The notes: generated by a model not told the origin, from the letters alone. A stretch of DNA of 64,000 bases from an uncultured Oligoflexia bacterium (GCA_913058265.1 CAJXPQ010000001.1:124001-188000); one strand, 5' to 3'; counted from the stretch's first letter, positions 26,918 to 36,043 are shown. Translations and numbers: made by a program.

Positions 26918-28881
26918 TAGAAAAGTTCCATGATCGCTTTTTCATCAAGACCGGCCTTAGCGTACAAATGATCAGCTAAATATGCTGATTGACCAAATAC
27001 ACCTTTCACACCGAGAGAGGTAACTGTGAACTCATCTCCGTTCATCTTAAGAGCATGAACAAGTTGCGAGCCTAGACCACAAATCAGTTGATGATCTTCA
27101 ACTGTTACTAGTTTTCCACCATTATCTTTAAGAGCTTTTGCGATTAGATTGATATCTGGGTTATTTACATTAGAGCAGTTTATGACTGTAATATTCTTTC
27201 CATTTGCGGCCAATTGATCTGCTGCATTTAGTGCCTTAAATAAAGTAGGACCTGCAGATACGACGAGCCCATCTGTTCCAGATCTTAATACTTGTGCTTT
27301 ACCAAGTTCATACTTTAAACCGGAGACTATTTCTTTAGGGTAATTTTCACGTCCAACAAAGAAAATATGTGAGTCTGCAGTCTTTCCCGCTTCACGTTCA
27401 TTAGCAATTTTCTTGATCGCTTGATACATAAGAGCTTCAGATTCAGCAGAGTTTGAAACCACATGAACCTTTACATGTGGAATTGCACTTACAGCAGCAA
27501 GGTATGTTAATGACTGATGACTAGCACCGTCTGCTGCATCTTGAAAACCTGTATGAGAAAAAACAGCAATCATTGGGCTATTTGATAGTGAGCTCATAAT
27601 AAGTGGCAGATTACCTTTCGTTACTCCAAAGGCTGCAAATGTATCGACAATTGGAATAAACCCAGCTCGACTCATTCCTGCTGCATGACTGACCATGTTT
27701 GATTCAGCAATCCCAACATCAATGCTTGCTTCAGGAAAGGCTTTTTGAAAAGCATTCATCCCAGTTGAGCCTGAAAGATCACAAGAAACAGAAAAAACAG
27801 GAAGACCCTCTTCTCTGGCCTTCACTGCACCTCGAGCGAGACCGGCTTGTGCTTTTTCTGCAGGAATATTTGTACCAGCGGCTGATGCTGGCTTATTAGT
27901 TAAATCTGCTGCCCATGCCTTTAATTCGGCCGGGACTTCACCACTTAGTATTTCTGAAATAAATCCGTGAATGTCTTCTGAGTAAGCTTTCACAGGAAAA
28001 CCGTGACCTCCACTTGCTGCATCCTCAGTTGTCTTAACACCAAACCCCTTAATGGTCTTAAGCCACAAGAATACAGGCTTGCCAGACCTTGCTTTACTAA
28101 GCGCTGATTCAACCCCAGAGTAACAGGCTTGAAGATCATTACCATTTTCAACATATTCTACATCCCAACCAAGACTCTCCATAGAGTTAAAAGTAGAATT
28201 CATCTCAAATGAATCAGCATCGATTCTACCAGAGAGCTTTGTATTATTATCAGATATTATAAGTACGAATGGATTAATTTTTCCTTTCTTAGCAAGACCA
28301 GGAATCGCAGCGAATGACTCCTTCGCCTCTCCCTCCATACTTGCTCCATCACTCATGGCTACAATTGTAACTCTATCGTTACCAAGCAGCTTATCAGCAT
28401 GAGCAAGCCCTTGTGCCTGCGGAAGTGATGAACTAAGAGGTCCATTACTCAAAAGGACACCTTCGGGATATAAATGAGACTCTCCATGCCCCGTAAGCTT
28501 TGATTCAATTGATCTGAACCCTTTAAGAGTACTAAAGTCGAGATCACCAAAACCTAGATTTGCTCTTAGAGCATAAATTCCATTTTCAGCGTGCCCTATA
28601 TCATTTACGAAATTATATTTATCAAACCAATTTTTGTGTTCGAACATTTTTGCATGAACGGCACTCATACACTCAGCAATTGCTGCGGGGCCGCCCCAAT
28701 GACTTGCCGCACCACCATTTACCGCCGATAAATCCATTAACGCAACCAATGCTCTTGTTATGGCAGGGTCACCACAGCTAATATCCTTTCCATCACTCCC
28801 TTTAACAGTCTTTACATACAATGGTGAAGCTGTAGGAGCTGAATGAAGTAAGTTCTTTAAATTTAATGATTTAGCTGGCAT
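26917..28881 (-). CDS. tkt: Transketolase
   Basis: 654 residues, the full length for the family. The thiamine diphosphate fold starts near 95 (NDIGHAENGIYALRA) and contains the TPP/Mg motif SDGASMEGEAKESF...IISDNN (177-213). The pyrimidine domain has VGIAESNMVSHAAG and VDTFAAFG, and a C-terminal transketolase domain closes the protein. It transfers two-carbon ketol units between sugar phosphates in the pentose phosphate pathway. The Ser-Asp-Gly in place of the usual Gly-Asp-Gly and the short substrate loops make it a diverged member. First gene of a three-gene operon. Confidence 0.9.
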   Translation of the reverse strand: MPAKSLNLKNLLHSAPTASPLYVKTVKGSDGKDISCGDPAITRALVALMDLSAVNGGAASHWGGPAAIAECMSAVHAKMFEHKNWFDKYNFVNDIGHAENGIYALRANLGFGDLDFSTLKGFRSIESKLTGHGESHLYPEGVLLSNGPLSSSLPQAQGLAHADKLLGNDRVTIVAMSDGASMEGEAKESFAAIPGLAKKGKINPFVLIISDNNTKLSGRIDADSFEMNSTFNSMESLGWDVEYVENGNDLQACYSGVESALSKARSGKPVFLWLKTIKGFGVKTTEDAASGGHGFPVKAYSEDIHGFISEILSGEVPAELKAWAADLTNKPASAAGTNIPAEKAQAGLARGAVKAREEGLPVFSVSCDLSGSTGMNAFQKAFPEASIDVGIAESNMVSHAAGMSRAGFIPIVDTFAAFGVTKGNLPLIMSSLSNSPMIAVFSHTGFQDAADGASHQSLTYLAAVSAIPHVKVHVVSNSAESEALMYQAIKKIANEREAGKTADSHIFFVGRENYPKEIVSGLKYELGKAQVLRSGTDGLVVSAGPTLFKALNAADQLAANGKNITVINCSNVNNPDINLIAKALKDNGGKLVTVEDHQLICGLGSQLVHALKMNGDEFTVTSLGVKGVFGQSAYLADHLYAKAGLDEKAIMELF

Positions 28882-29001
28882 AAGAAGTCCCTTTTCTGTG
28901 ATCTATAATCAATCAATTAGAGTGTGAAATCCATAAAATTAAACAATATGAGAGTAGAGTTAGCAAGATATAACTGGATCTATTTATTTATAAGTTATGA
29001 C

Positions 29002-29030
29002 TTGCATTATTGGCTTCTTAATTGTATTTT
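29002..29030 (+). promoter_or_regulatory. Candidate promoter of rpmB
   Basis: TTGCAT (29002-29007), 17-nt spacer, TATTTT (29025-29030), about 54 nt before the start. The -35 context CTTGCATTAT also occurs before the M23 peptidase gene at 57972. Both boxes are imperfect. Confidence 0.35.
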
Positions 29031-29083
29031 ATCGCTCTGAATTTATTAATAAATTAAAAGACAAATAAAAAAGGATATAAGTA

Positions 29084-29314
29084 ATGGCACGTACATGTGA
29101 TTTGACTGGAAAAAGAAGACAAGTTGGAAACCTAGTTTCTCATTCAAACGTTAAAACTAAAACCACAAAACAAGTTAACCTACAAACTAAAAGAGTATAT
29201 GATCCAGAAACTGGAAAGACTATCAAACTAAGACTATCAGTTAAAGCTATTAGAACTCTTGATAAAATAGGATCACTTTCTAAATTTTTAAGAAAGTATG
29301 GACCTTCAGCTTAA
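29084..29314 (+). CDS. rpmB: 50S ribosomal protein bL28
   Basis: 76 residues, with the typical start MARTCDLTGKRRQVGN, the NVKTKTTKQVNLQ strand, and the ISVKAIRTLDK-type helix (LSVKAIRTLDKIGS). AAAAGGA lies 10 nt before the ATG. It is a single-gene unit closed by a terminator. Many genomes pair rpmB with rpmG; no rpmG is visible here. The zinc-ligand Cys set is reduced to one Cys, so this is the Zn-independent form (inference). Confidence 0.95.
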   Translation: MARTCDLTGKRRQVGNLVSHSNVKTKTTKQVNLQTKRVYDPETGKTIKLRLSVKAIRTLDKIGSLSKFLRKYGPSA

Positions 29315-29342
29315 TTAAAATTTAAATTAATAAGATATGTAC

Positions 29343-29374
29343 AAGCCTCTATTTTACATAGAGGCTTTTTTTTT
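29343..29374 (+). terminator. Rho-independent terminator of rpmB
   Basis: 9-bp stem AAGCCTCTA / TAGAGGCTT (29343-29351 and 29359-29367), 7-nt loop, followed by a run of eight T. Confidence 0.9.
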
Positions 29375-29412
29375 GCACCATAATTTCAGACATAAACCTT
29401 AATGTAGTATAT

Positions 29413-30030
29413 ATGAAATACATCTTAATTCTCGCACCCCTAACATTATCCCTAACAATATTTGCAAATGATAAGAAACAAATCATTCAAAGTGCACTAG
29501 CTAAACTCAAGGCCAGTGGTATTGAGCAATCCGCAGTTAATAAAGGAGTGATGTCACCATCAGTTACCATCAACGGAAAAAAGCTATCTGATCTCTATAA
29601 AGAGAAACCTGTCATCTTGAAGTTTTACAGAGGGAGCTGGTGTCCTTACTGCCAAAAGGAATTAGTCGCCTATAATAAATTTGCTAAAGAAATTGCAGCT
29701 AAAGGGTATCACTTAATATTTCTAACTCCTGACACAAAAAAAGAGATCAAGAAATTTGTTATGAAGAATGATATTGAATTTGAAATCTACCAAGATGTAA
29801 ATAATACAATAGCAAAGAAATTTGGACTAGCTTTCAAACTAGAAGCAGATCTACTTAAGGTGTATAAAGAATTCGGCATAGACCTAGAGAAGGCTCAAGA
29901 TAATAAGCTAAACGAATTACCACTTCCAGGTACATACATTATTCAAAAAGATGGAAAGATTAACTTTGCCTATATTGATGCTGATTATAAGAAACGAATT
30001 TATCCTAAAGAGCTTTTAAAAGAACTTTAA
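29413..30030 (+). CDS. Peroxiredoxin-like thioredoxin-fold exported protein
   Basis: 205 residues with a signal peptide (ending IFAN). It has a thioredoxin fold with active site FYRGSWCPYCQKEL (C77, C80), then FLTPDTKKEIKKF and FGLAFKLE, as in AhpC/TSA peroxiredoxin-like proteins. The WCPYC motif and the lack of a clear resolving Cys downstream suggest a reductase or atypical peroxiredoxin in the periplasm. The stop overlaps the stop of the converging gene by 4 nt (TTAA). Confidence 0.82.
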   Translation: MKYILILAPLTLSLTIFANDKKQIIQSALAKLKASGIEQSAVNKGVMSPSVTINGKKLSDLYKEKPVILKFYRGSWCPYCQKELVAYNKFAKEIAAKGYHLIFLTPDTKKEIKKFVMKNDIEFEIYQDVNNTIAKKFGLAFKLEADLLKVYKEFGIDLEKAQDNKLNELPLPGTYIIQKDGKINFAYIDADYKKRIYPKELLKEL

Positions 30031-30902
30031 TTTTTTAAAGATTCATTTATTCTTTTACCACTCGCGTAGATTGAATACATAGCTTCATCTATTGATGGAA
30101 AGCCTAAAATAGGAAGATAGGCCATATTCTCTAATTCACTTACTTCAAGTGGGTAGACAATAACGACATAAAAGAAAGATGTCTCTCCGACCATGAAGGA
30201 CTTGATGAAGGTGTGAAGTTCATCACCTTCTTCGTCATCTTTGGCATAAATTTCATCAGGCCCCTCTAGAGTCAATTCCAAATATTTATCATACTTTGTG
30301 TAGTCCTCAATATTTATATCATGCTCCGAACTATTTAACATAAGCTCAGATAAAATATGTGATTTCTTCCTCTCCATCGTCTCAATGACTTCGGGGGGAA
30401 TCTGATAGTTTTGAAAATCAGTCTTGTCCTCTTGTTCCATCATTGAGGCATCAAACTTTGCATCTCTTCTATAAAAATCTAAGACTTCATTATATTTTGT
30501 AGCTGTTCGGTAATAAACAAAAGAAGGGCCACCATCCACATAGGAACAAATTAATATGAAATGAATATCATCTTCTTCAGTTTTAGTTGAAATAATATGG
30601 GTATAAAAAGTCTGTCCGATATCATCAGTAGTTACCCAGACCTCATGAGGATTTGATAATGCCAATTGAAGATAATGATCATTACCAGTAATTTCAATAT
30701 AGTTTTCTTCTGATATTAAATTAAGAGAATTTCTTAAATTGAGCTCTTCCTTTTCAAGACTAAGCATATAAGGCCTATAAAAATCCATTATACATTTCTC
30801 CGAGCAAAAGCCTCGGTCTGAATTCTCTTCGGTGTAGTGAATTTCTTCGACATCTTCTATTTGGTTTCTACAACACTCACAAAAGAAGAGTTTATTAATC
30901 AT
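30027..30902 (-). CDS. Hypothetical protein with TRASH/MYM-like zinc finger
   Basis: 291 residues, no signal peptide, GGGAG before the ATG. The N-terminus has C8, C10, C11, then C33 and C37 (FFCECCRNQI ... GFCSEKC), a pattern close to TRASH or MYM zinc fingers. The rest is acidic, with two similar halves: ITGNDHYLQLALSNPHEVWVTTDD and TKYDKYLELTLEGPDEIYAKDDE are clearly related, each followed by a HTFIxS/HIIS strand and a FxYY strand. So it is a zinc finger plus a duplicated domain of the PBECR-like size. Function unknown. Confidence 0.6.
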   Translation of the reverse strand: MINKLFFCECCRNQIEDVEEIHYTEENSDRGFCSEKCIMDFYRPYMLSLEKEELNLRNSLNLISEENYIEITGNDHYLQLALSNPHEVWVTTDDIGQTFYTHIISTKTEEDDIHFILICSYVDGGPSFVYYRTATKYNEVLDFYRRDAKFDASMMEQEDKTDFQNYQIPPEVIETMERKKSHILSELMLNSSEHDINIEDYTKYDKYLELTLEGPDEIYAKDDEEGDELHTFIKSFMVGETSFFYVVIVYPLEVSELENMAYLPILGFPSIDEAMYSIYASGKRINESLKN

Positions 30903-31036
30903 GTACTATCTCCCTGTCTATTAAAGTATAGCACTAAATAAATTCAGAAAGGAAAATATCTCCGTCTTAAATTCGTTCAAGCAAAAAGGTACAATATAAC
31001 TAACAACCTTGAATGTGAGTGTAATGAGGAATTAAT

Positions 31037-31345
31037 ATGCAAGAAATACAAACAGGCCCAAAGCAAGATTACAAAAACTATCTAAAGCTAGCAGAAACAG
31101 GACACTTTCCTCTTTTTTTTCAAGACTGGTTAAGTGAATCATTTAATCAACCCCACAATCTCGCATTTAGAAAAGCAAATACTAATGTAAAACATGTGTT
31201 CAATCAGCTAGCAAGGCACAAAACACTTGAGAAAAAGAAGACTGCTCTGATTGGAATGGACAGGCTATCGCGAGAAGAATTTATACGTTCATTCTTCAAA
31301 GTTGTTGAGTATCAGATGATGAAGGATATTAAAAGTTTACAATAA
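31037..31345 (+). CDS. Small hypothetical protein
   Basis: 102 residues, GAGG 7 nt before the ATG, no signal peptide, and mostly helical and basic (FRKANTNVKHVFNQLARHKTLEKKK). No family recognised. One base separates its stop from the next ATG, so it heads a three-gene operon ending in the coiled-coil/Hsp20-like protein. Confidence 0.55.
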   Translation: MQEIQTGPKQDYKNYLKLAETGHFPLFFQDWLSESFNQPHNLAFRKANTNVKHVFNQLARHKTLEKKKTALIGMDRLSREEFIRSFFKVVEYQMMKDIKSLQ

Positions 31346-31346
31346 T

Positions 31347-31634
31347 ATGAAAAAGATAACTCTTCTCCTATTTCTTATTTCCTTTTCGGCCCAGGCTGAA
31401 TATAGAGTGTATCAATATGTTGTTAAGAACTTAGTTAAAACTGCAAATGATCAAGCGCCATCACATATACAAATATCATCGTTAGACCCTCAAGCATTTA
31501 TGGCCTATAATGGAGGTAGCAGACTTGTTGCCTTAGACCTGCTTAGAACATGGGTTTGCCCAGGGCATACGGGTAATAAACAAGCTTACTGTCCATCACC
31601 TTACGCTAAGCTAACGAAAGAGATGCTACCATGA
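31347..31634 (+). CDS. Small exported protein
   Basis: 95 residues with a clear signal peptide (MKKITLLLFLISFSAQAE). The mature part has a beta-rich region (YRVYQYVVKN, HIQISSLDPQAFMAYNGG) and a conserved-looking RTWVCPGHTGNKQAYCPSP block with two Cys. The YRVY...SSLDP...W.C.G.T...C layout is one I associate with small exported proteins of Bdellovibrio-type bacteria, though I cannot name a family. It overlaps the next gene by 4 nt (ATGA). Confidence 0.6.
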   Translation: MKKITLLLFLISFSAQAEYRVYQYVVKNLVKTANDQAPSHIQISSLDPQAFMAYNGGSRLVALDLLRTWVCPGHTGNKQAYCPSPYAKLTKEMLP

Positions 31635-32809
31635 GTGTATCAAATGAAATGAGCAAGACACGTATAATATCCAATAATCGTAAAGAGATAAAAAATCTTC
31701 GTGAAGAGCAACAGAATCACCTTGATAAAATGGAAAATCAGCATGACAAGTTCAAATCTCAAGTAAGGCTTAATAATGCTCAAGAATTAAGTTCAATTAG
31801 AAACGAACACGACAGAAGACTTGCGGATAAGATGCATAGTAATGAGAAAACTTTTGAAAAGCTTCAAGGCTCACTAGACCAAGTAAAGCAATTAACAGAA
31901 GCCGAAAAAGAGCAATTAACCATAGAGCTACAAAATAAGAAAGAATTTGATAAATCAAATTTTGAAATGCAAATGAAGGATAGAAAGTTACAGCAATCTC
32001 TTTCTATGACTGACATGGACCATGAAGCAAAGGTAGAGTTTGATCGCTTAAATACTGAGATTGAGGCAAAGAGAACAGAGCTAAATCAAATAAAAACATA
32101 TGAGCTCGCAAGAATTAAGCAAGAAGGTTTACACCAGAAAGAAATGGATAAAAATACATATGTAAAAGAGAGATCTCTCACCAAGGATAAATTCTATAAC
32201 GCTCTGGAGAACTTAAAAAGTCATCAACGAAACCAAATTGTAACAAAAGAGAGACAACATAAAAATACGCTTGATATTAGAGACAAGCAGTACTTAAGTG
32301 AATCTGAAAGTTTAAAAGAAGATTATATAAAGAAACAGAAAGATATAAATGACAAATTTCAAAATAAGTATGCCACAACTTTTGAGCAGAACAACAAACT
32401 CATGGGAAGACTTCTTGGAAAGAAAGAAAAATTAATTGACCAAGTAAAAGGGATGATCACAACAGAAGCAAAAAAAGAATTGGCAAAGAAAGACGATAGC
32501 TTCTACCAAATGACAGACCTAAAGCCTGTAGTAACAGAATCCCCTGAAAGAGATGCTTATATTTTAAAGGTTGAAGTTCCGGAACATGAAGTTAAACAAG
32601 TAAAATTGACAGCTTTTGACCGAGAAATTAGACTCTCTCTAGATAGAAATTTTGACCATAAACGAGTAGATGATGATGGTTCAAAGGACACGCTTAAAAG
32701 AACTGAATCCTATATGACGAAGCTAGGTGTAGATGACATTGTAAACTCTAAAAAGATCACCAAGTCATATGCTGACGGGCAGCTACAATTTAAGATTGAG
32801 AAAGCCTAA
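31631..32809 (+). CDS. Long coiled-coil protein with C-terminal Hsp20-like domain
   Basis: 392 residues, cytoplasmic. Residues about 10-260 are almost unbroken charged heptads. A basic linker (MGRLLGKKEKLIDQVKGM) leads to a roughly 95-residue end with alpha-crystallin character: YILKVEVPEHEVKQVKLTAF, then DREIRLSLDR, an ESYMTKLGVDDIV segment like the F-R-x-LP strand, and ITKSYADGQLQFKIEKA like the A-x-x-xNGVL end. Small heat-shock proteins are normally 140-180 residues with a short N-terminal arm. A 260-residue coiled coil in its place is unusual. The Hsp20 reading is inference from pattern; the coiled coil is obvious. Confidence 0.6.
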   Translation: MSVSNEMSKTRIISNNRKEIKNLREEQQNHLDKMENQHDKFKSQVRLNNAQELSSIRNEHDRRLADKMHSNEKTFEKLQGSLDQVKQLTEAEKEQLTIELQNKKEFDKSNFEMQMKDRKLQQSLSMTDMDHEAKVEFDRLNTEIEAKRTELNQIKTYELARIKQEGLHQKEMDKNTYVKERSLTKDKFYNALENLKSHQRNQIVTKERQHKNTLDIRDKQYLSESESLKEDYIKKQKDINDKFQNKYATTFEQNNKLMGRLLGKKEKLIDQVKGMITTEAKKELAKKDDSFYQMTDLKPVVTESPERDAYILKVEVPEHEVKQVKLTAFDREIRLSLDRNFDHKRVDDDGSKDTLKRTESYMTKLGVDDIVNSKKITKSYADGQLQFKIEKA

Positions 32810-33087
32810 AATTTAATATCAAATGAATCGTAAGTATATTCGGAAATTTCTTGAATAATCTCTTCAATCTCTCGAACCATACTCCTAGCACTGCCAGTAG
32901 ATGCAAACCTTCTTACATCCTTGAGCGCCTCAATATCTCCCTGAGCAAGTATCTCGACAGCACCATTCGGTTTATTGAAGACATATCCACGCACAAGAGT
33001 TTGGTTCTCCTCGATTTGCTCAATAATACTGTATCGATATCCAACACCTTGAACACTACCATGAATAATTAAAGTCATTTCAAGCAT
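32806..33087 (-). CDS. acyP: Acylphosphatase
   Basis: 93 residues, standard size. The signature GSVQGVGYR gives catalytic Arg18, and GYVFNKPNGAVEI gives catalytic Asn38; VEILAQGD and FDIKF complete the fold. It hydrolyses acyl phosphates such as acetyl phosphate or 1,3-bisphosphoglycerate in the cytoplasm. ATG at 33078 (M4) is an alternative start. The stop overlaps the stop of the converging coiled-coil gene by 4 nt (CTAA). Confidence 0.93.
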   Translation of the reverse strand: MLEMTLIIHGSVQGVGYRYSIIEQIEENQTLVRGYVFNKPNGAVEILAQGDIEALKDVRRFASTGSARSMVREIEEIIQEISEYTYDSFDIKF

Positions 33088-33139
33088 TATATTCTCTTAT
33101 TTTATTTGCTTTGAGTCTAATATTGGATAAAATCTTAAC

Positions 33140-34204
33140 ATGAACAGGCCCTATTTGGTAAATTTTTCTTCCATCATAAACGATAGACAACTAAACATCA
33201 GAATCTCCCTGACGAAGTCCGTCACACAACAATACGGTAAGGCCAACCCATCTGAAAAACCAATTGATAGTATTTCTCTTTTCAGTAAAGAAATATTTAG
33301 AGTTCGTATCATTGGATTGAACTCAAATAATGTGCAGATATTATCCCGTGAGTATGACTCAGACAATTACGGAAATTTCCAATTGAAACTATCTGCATTC
33401 GTTGGAGATCAAAGAATAGAGAGACTCAGTATATTTGAGACACTAACGATCCCAGGGGTAGAGTTCCATCTGGGTGGTTTTCTTCCATTAGTGATAAAGA
33501 TGCCTAAAAAGATTTTAATCACAGATTTTGATAAGACACTTGTAGATACTAAGTATCATACACCAAGAGAGATGTATCATTCCCTAAATAGGCCTCTAAA
33601 CTTCTTTCCAACTGTTGAGTCAAGCGTTGATAAAATTAAGGATTATATAGCTAAGGACTTTCAACCATTTGTACTCTCAGCTTCTCCTCACTTTTATGAA
33701 AATGCCATCAGAGACTGGCTTTATCAACATGAGATTTTTGCAAGTAATATATTCCTTAAAGACTATAGAGATTTCATCTCAATTTTTGAGGGACGTCTCA
33801 GCACTAAAGACTTAAAGATACATGGCTTCTATAAGTTAAATAAACTGATTGATATTTTATTAATGACTGGAATTCCTGATGAGTTAGTTTTATTCGGAGA
33901 TGGTTTTGAATCGGATCCCTTTATTTATTTAACTCTACAAGAACTACTAGATAAAAAGACTGATCCTTGGAAGCTTTGGAAATCTCTTAAAAACCATAGT
34001 TTTTTCAATTTAACCAATAAACAAGACTCTATATTTATCACAAAATTTTATCAATTAAATGAAATGGCAAAGAATAAAGATACCATGTATTTGAAAATCT
34101 TTATTAGGGCCGTAGAAGATAATCTAACTGAGCTTCAAGAGTATAAGTTTGATAAAAAGACTCTGTCCGACTACAATGCTTCGGTCAACTACTATTTAGG
34201 CTAA
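33140..34204 (+). CDS. App1-like (DUF2183) phosphatase
   Basis: 354 residues. An N-terminal beta domain (about 1-115) resembles the one found before App1 catalytic domains. The HAD-type catalytic domain follows: ITDFDKTLVDT (nucleophile D129, D131), VLSASPHFYENAI, NIFLKDYRDF, then LVLFGDGFESDPFIYLTL with the acidic pair of the last HAD motif. Yeast App1 is a phosphatidate phosphatase. Bacterial members share the domain, but their lipid substrate is unproven. No signal peptide, so it acts in the cytoplasm or at the inner membrane face. Confidence 0.8.
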   Translation: MNRPYLVNFSSIINDRQLNIRISLTKSVTQQYGKANPSEKPIDSISLFSKEIFRVRIIGLNSNNVQILSREYDSDNYGNFQLKLSAFVGDQRIERLSIFETLTIPGVEFHLGGFLPLVIKMPKKILITDFDKTLVDTKYHTPREMYHSLNRPLNFFPTVESSVDKIKDYIAKDFQPFVLSASPHFYENAIRDWLYQHEIFASNIFLKDYRDFISIFEGRLSTKDLKIHGFYKLNKLIDILLMTGIPDELVLFGDGFESDPFIYLTLQELLDKKTDPWKLWKSLKNHSFFNLTNKQDSIFITKFYQLNEMAKNKDTMYLKIFIRAVEDNLTELQEYKFDKKTLSDYNASVNYYLG

Positions 34205-34413
34205 CCCAATAACATTTGTGGTGCAAACAATAGAACATAGCCAACACTCATATATAGACCATACTTGTGTACCTTATGCCCTCTTTGACCCATAGACTTA
34301 CTAATTGGTAACTGGGCCAAATTAAACTTTATTACTTCCAAGTAAATACGAAAAACTGCTAAACATAAGCAAAGTAAAATAAACCCTTCTTCATTTAAAA
34401 ATGATTGTTTCAT
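34201..34413 (-). CDS. Small membrane protein
   Basis: 70 residues with two hydrophobic segments (about 10-25 and 50-68) joined by a basic loop (SMGQRGHKVHKYG). GAGGAG lies 5-8 nt before the ATG, which supports a real gene despite the size. It converges on the App1-like gene with a 4-nt stop overlap, and lies only 31 nt from the divergent C45 gene. No family recognised. Confidence 0.55.
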   Translation of the reverse strand: MKQSFLNEEGFILLCLCLAVFRIYLEVIKFNLAQLPISKSMGQRGHKVHKYGLYMSVGYVLLFAPQMLLG

Positions 34414-34444
34414 ATACTCTCCTCACCTATAATAGATTTATATT

Positions 34445-36043
34445 ATGGATAATCACCTTAACCACATTCACTTATTCGGAAATCCTAGTGAAAACTTTTA
34501 TGTTTTAGGTAAGAGGGACAAAACTTCCTTCCAAGAGGTTTACCATCAAATTTCAATGCTTTGTGCTCGTAATAATTATTTAGCAAAAATTATTAAAACA
34601 TCCACCGAGCTTAGTAGAAGATATAAGAATCAAAATCATAGCTCAAACTATATTGATGAACTCTCTTCATATGCTGAGGGCCTTGAAAAGCCTTTGGATG
34701 ATGTTCTTTTTGCGATGCTACTGCCAGAAGTTGTAGCATCATTTAACAAGTGGACCCCCAACCTTCTTAGTATCATCCCAGGATGCTCTTCACTATTTCA
34801 GAAAGACTCGCAGACCGGAGGTGTGATTCATACCAGGATTTTAGACTACGCTCTCAGTGGGCCTTTTGAAAAATATGAGCGAAGCGTACTTTATGATTTT
34901 AAAGATAAGTATAAAGTCTTCTCACTTTCTACTAGTGGACTCGCACTTCCAGCAATATCTGGCATGAATGAAAAAGGCTTAACCGTCGCGATTCACTACA
35001 AACATGGATCGACTTTTGATCTTGATGGACAATCTATTTTCTCTCTAGCATCCAATGTTCTATTTTATTGTGCCGATATCAGAGAAGCAATTAAATATCT
35101 TAAAAATCAGCAAAGTATCAGCTATTGGGGCCTATACTTAAGTGATGCCTCAGGTAATGTAGCGAGTGTCGACATTAGCGGGAATGAATTCTACCAACAG
35201 AAGTTTGATATCAATGATCATGATTATTTATACTTTAATAATAGACCTATTATTAAAAAGAATGAACATACTGATATTCAACCTTATGGGAATATGGATC
35301 AATGCCATATGAGAAGTGAGATTATAAGAATAAAACTTCAAGGTCAAAAAACCACAACAACTCTAGACTCATTAAAAAATTTATCAGGAGACTTTAAATA
35401 CAAAAGTAAAACGGCAAAAGACTGGAAACTTGCTCCCACAACTCCAAGTAGTATACAGGCATTTAGTTTTAACTATAAGGCGGATGAGATTATTGCTCTT
35501 CAAGGCGATGCTCCAAAATTCTTTAATAATGAATATCTAACATATACTTCTATTTTTTCAGAAACGACTCTTTCAAAGAAGAAATCTAAAGCAAAGCAGA
35601 ATAACTATATCAAGGGTTATAAATCTTTGGCCAAGACACAATCAGCTATTGACCTTGGGGACATAAGCCTTGCCTACCATGAAATCCAGATGGCGATAGA
35701 GTACTTCAAAGGCTATCCTGAATACTATATTTCGAAATTTTTCTTTTCCGTTTTAAAGTATATCTATGAATCAGATAAAAGAGATATGACTTACCTTTTT
35801 CATGAGTTCGAAAGTTATAACGGCAAGCTACCAGCATACTTACAAGACCAGAACTTTTTATTTATACTTAGATCTCAAATTATAATCGGACATAAAGTAA
35901 AGTCTGATATCGAAAAAATGAATAATCTAAAATTAAAACAGCTCTATGCTCATGAGTTAAAATTAAATGGACTTGGCATAAAAGGATTAAAGAATTTTAT
36001 TTTTCCAAGAATTGAAATACTAGATATTATCTACTCCTACTAA
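34445..36043 (+). CDS. C45-type Ntn hydrolase / acyltransferase-like protein
   Basis: 532 residues. The centre has the acyl-CoA:6-aminopenicillanate acyltransferase-like layout: a helical start, then IPGCSSLFQKD with candidate nucleophile Cys114, GGVIHTRILDY (R131, D134), GMNEKGLTVAIHY, and a later YLYFNNRPI region. In this family the Cys becomes the N-terminal nucleophile by self-cleavage, or the protein acts as an amide hydrolase. The C-terminal 160 residues are an extra helical, TPR-like part (SAIDLGDISLAYHEIQMAIEYF). No signal peptide, so it is cytoplasmic. Substrate unknown. Confidence 0.75.
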   Translation: MDNHLNHIHLFGNPSENFYVLGKRDKTSFQEVYHQISMLCARNNYLAKIIKTSTELSRRYKNQNHSSNYIDELSSYAEGLEKPLDDVLFAMLLPEVVASFNKWTPNLLSIIPGCSSLFQKDSQTGGVIHTRILDYALSGPFEKYERSVLYDFKDKYKVFSLSTSGLALPAISGMNEKGLTVAIHYKHGSTFDLDGQSIFSLASNVLFYCADIREAIKYLKNQQSISYWGLYLSDASGNVASVDISGNEFYQQKFDINDHDYLYFNNRPIIKKNEHTDIQPYGNMDQCHMRSEIIRIKLQGQKTTTTLDSLKNLSGDFKYKSKTAKDWKLAPTTPSSIQAFSFNYKADEIIALQGDAPKFFNNEYLTYTSIFSETTLSKKKSKAKQNNYIKGYKSLAKTQSAIDLGDISLAYHEIQMAIEYFKGYPEYYISKFFFSVLKYIYESDKRDMTYLFHEFESYNGKLPAYLQDQNFLFILRSQIIIGHKVKSDIEKMNNLKLKQLYAHELKLNGLGIKGLKNFIFPRIEILDIIYSY

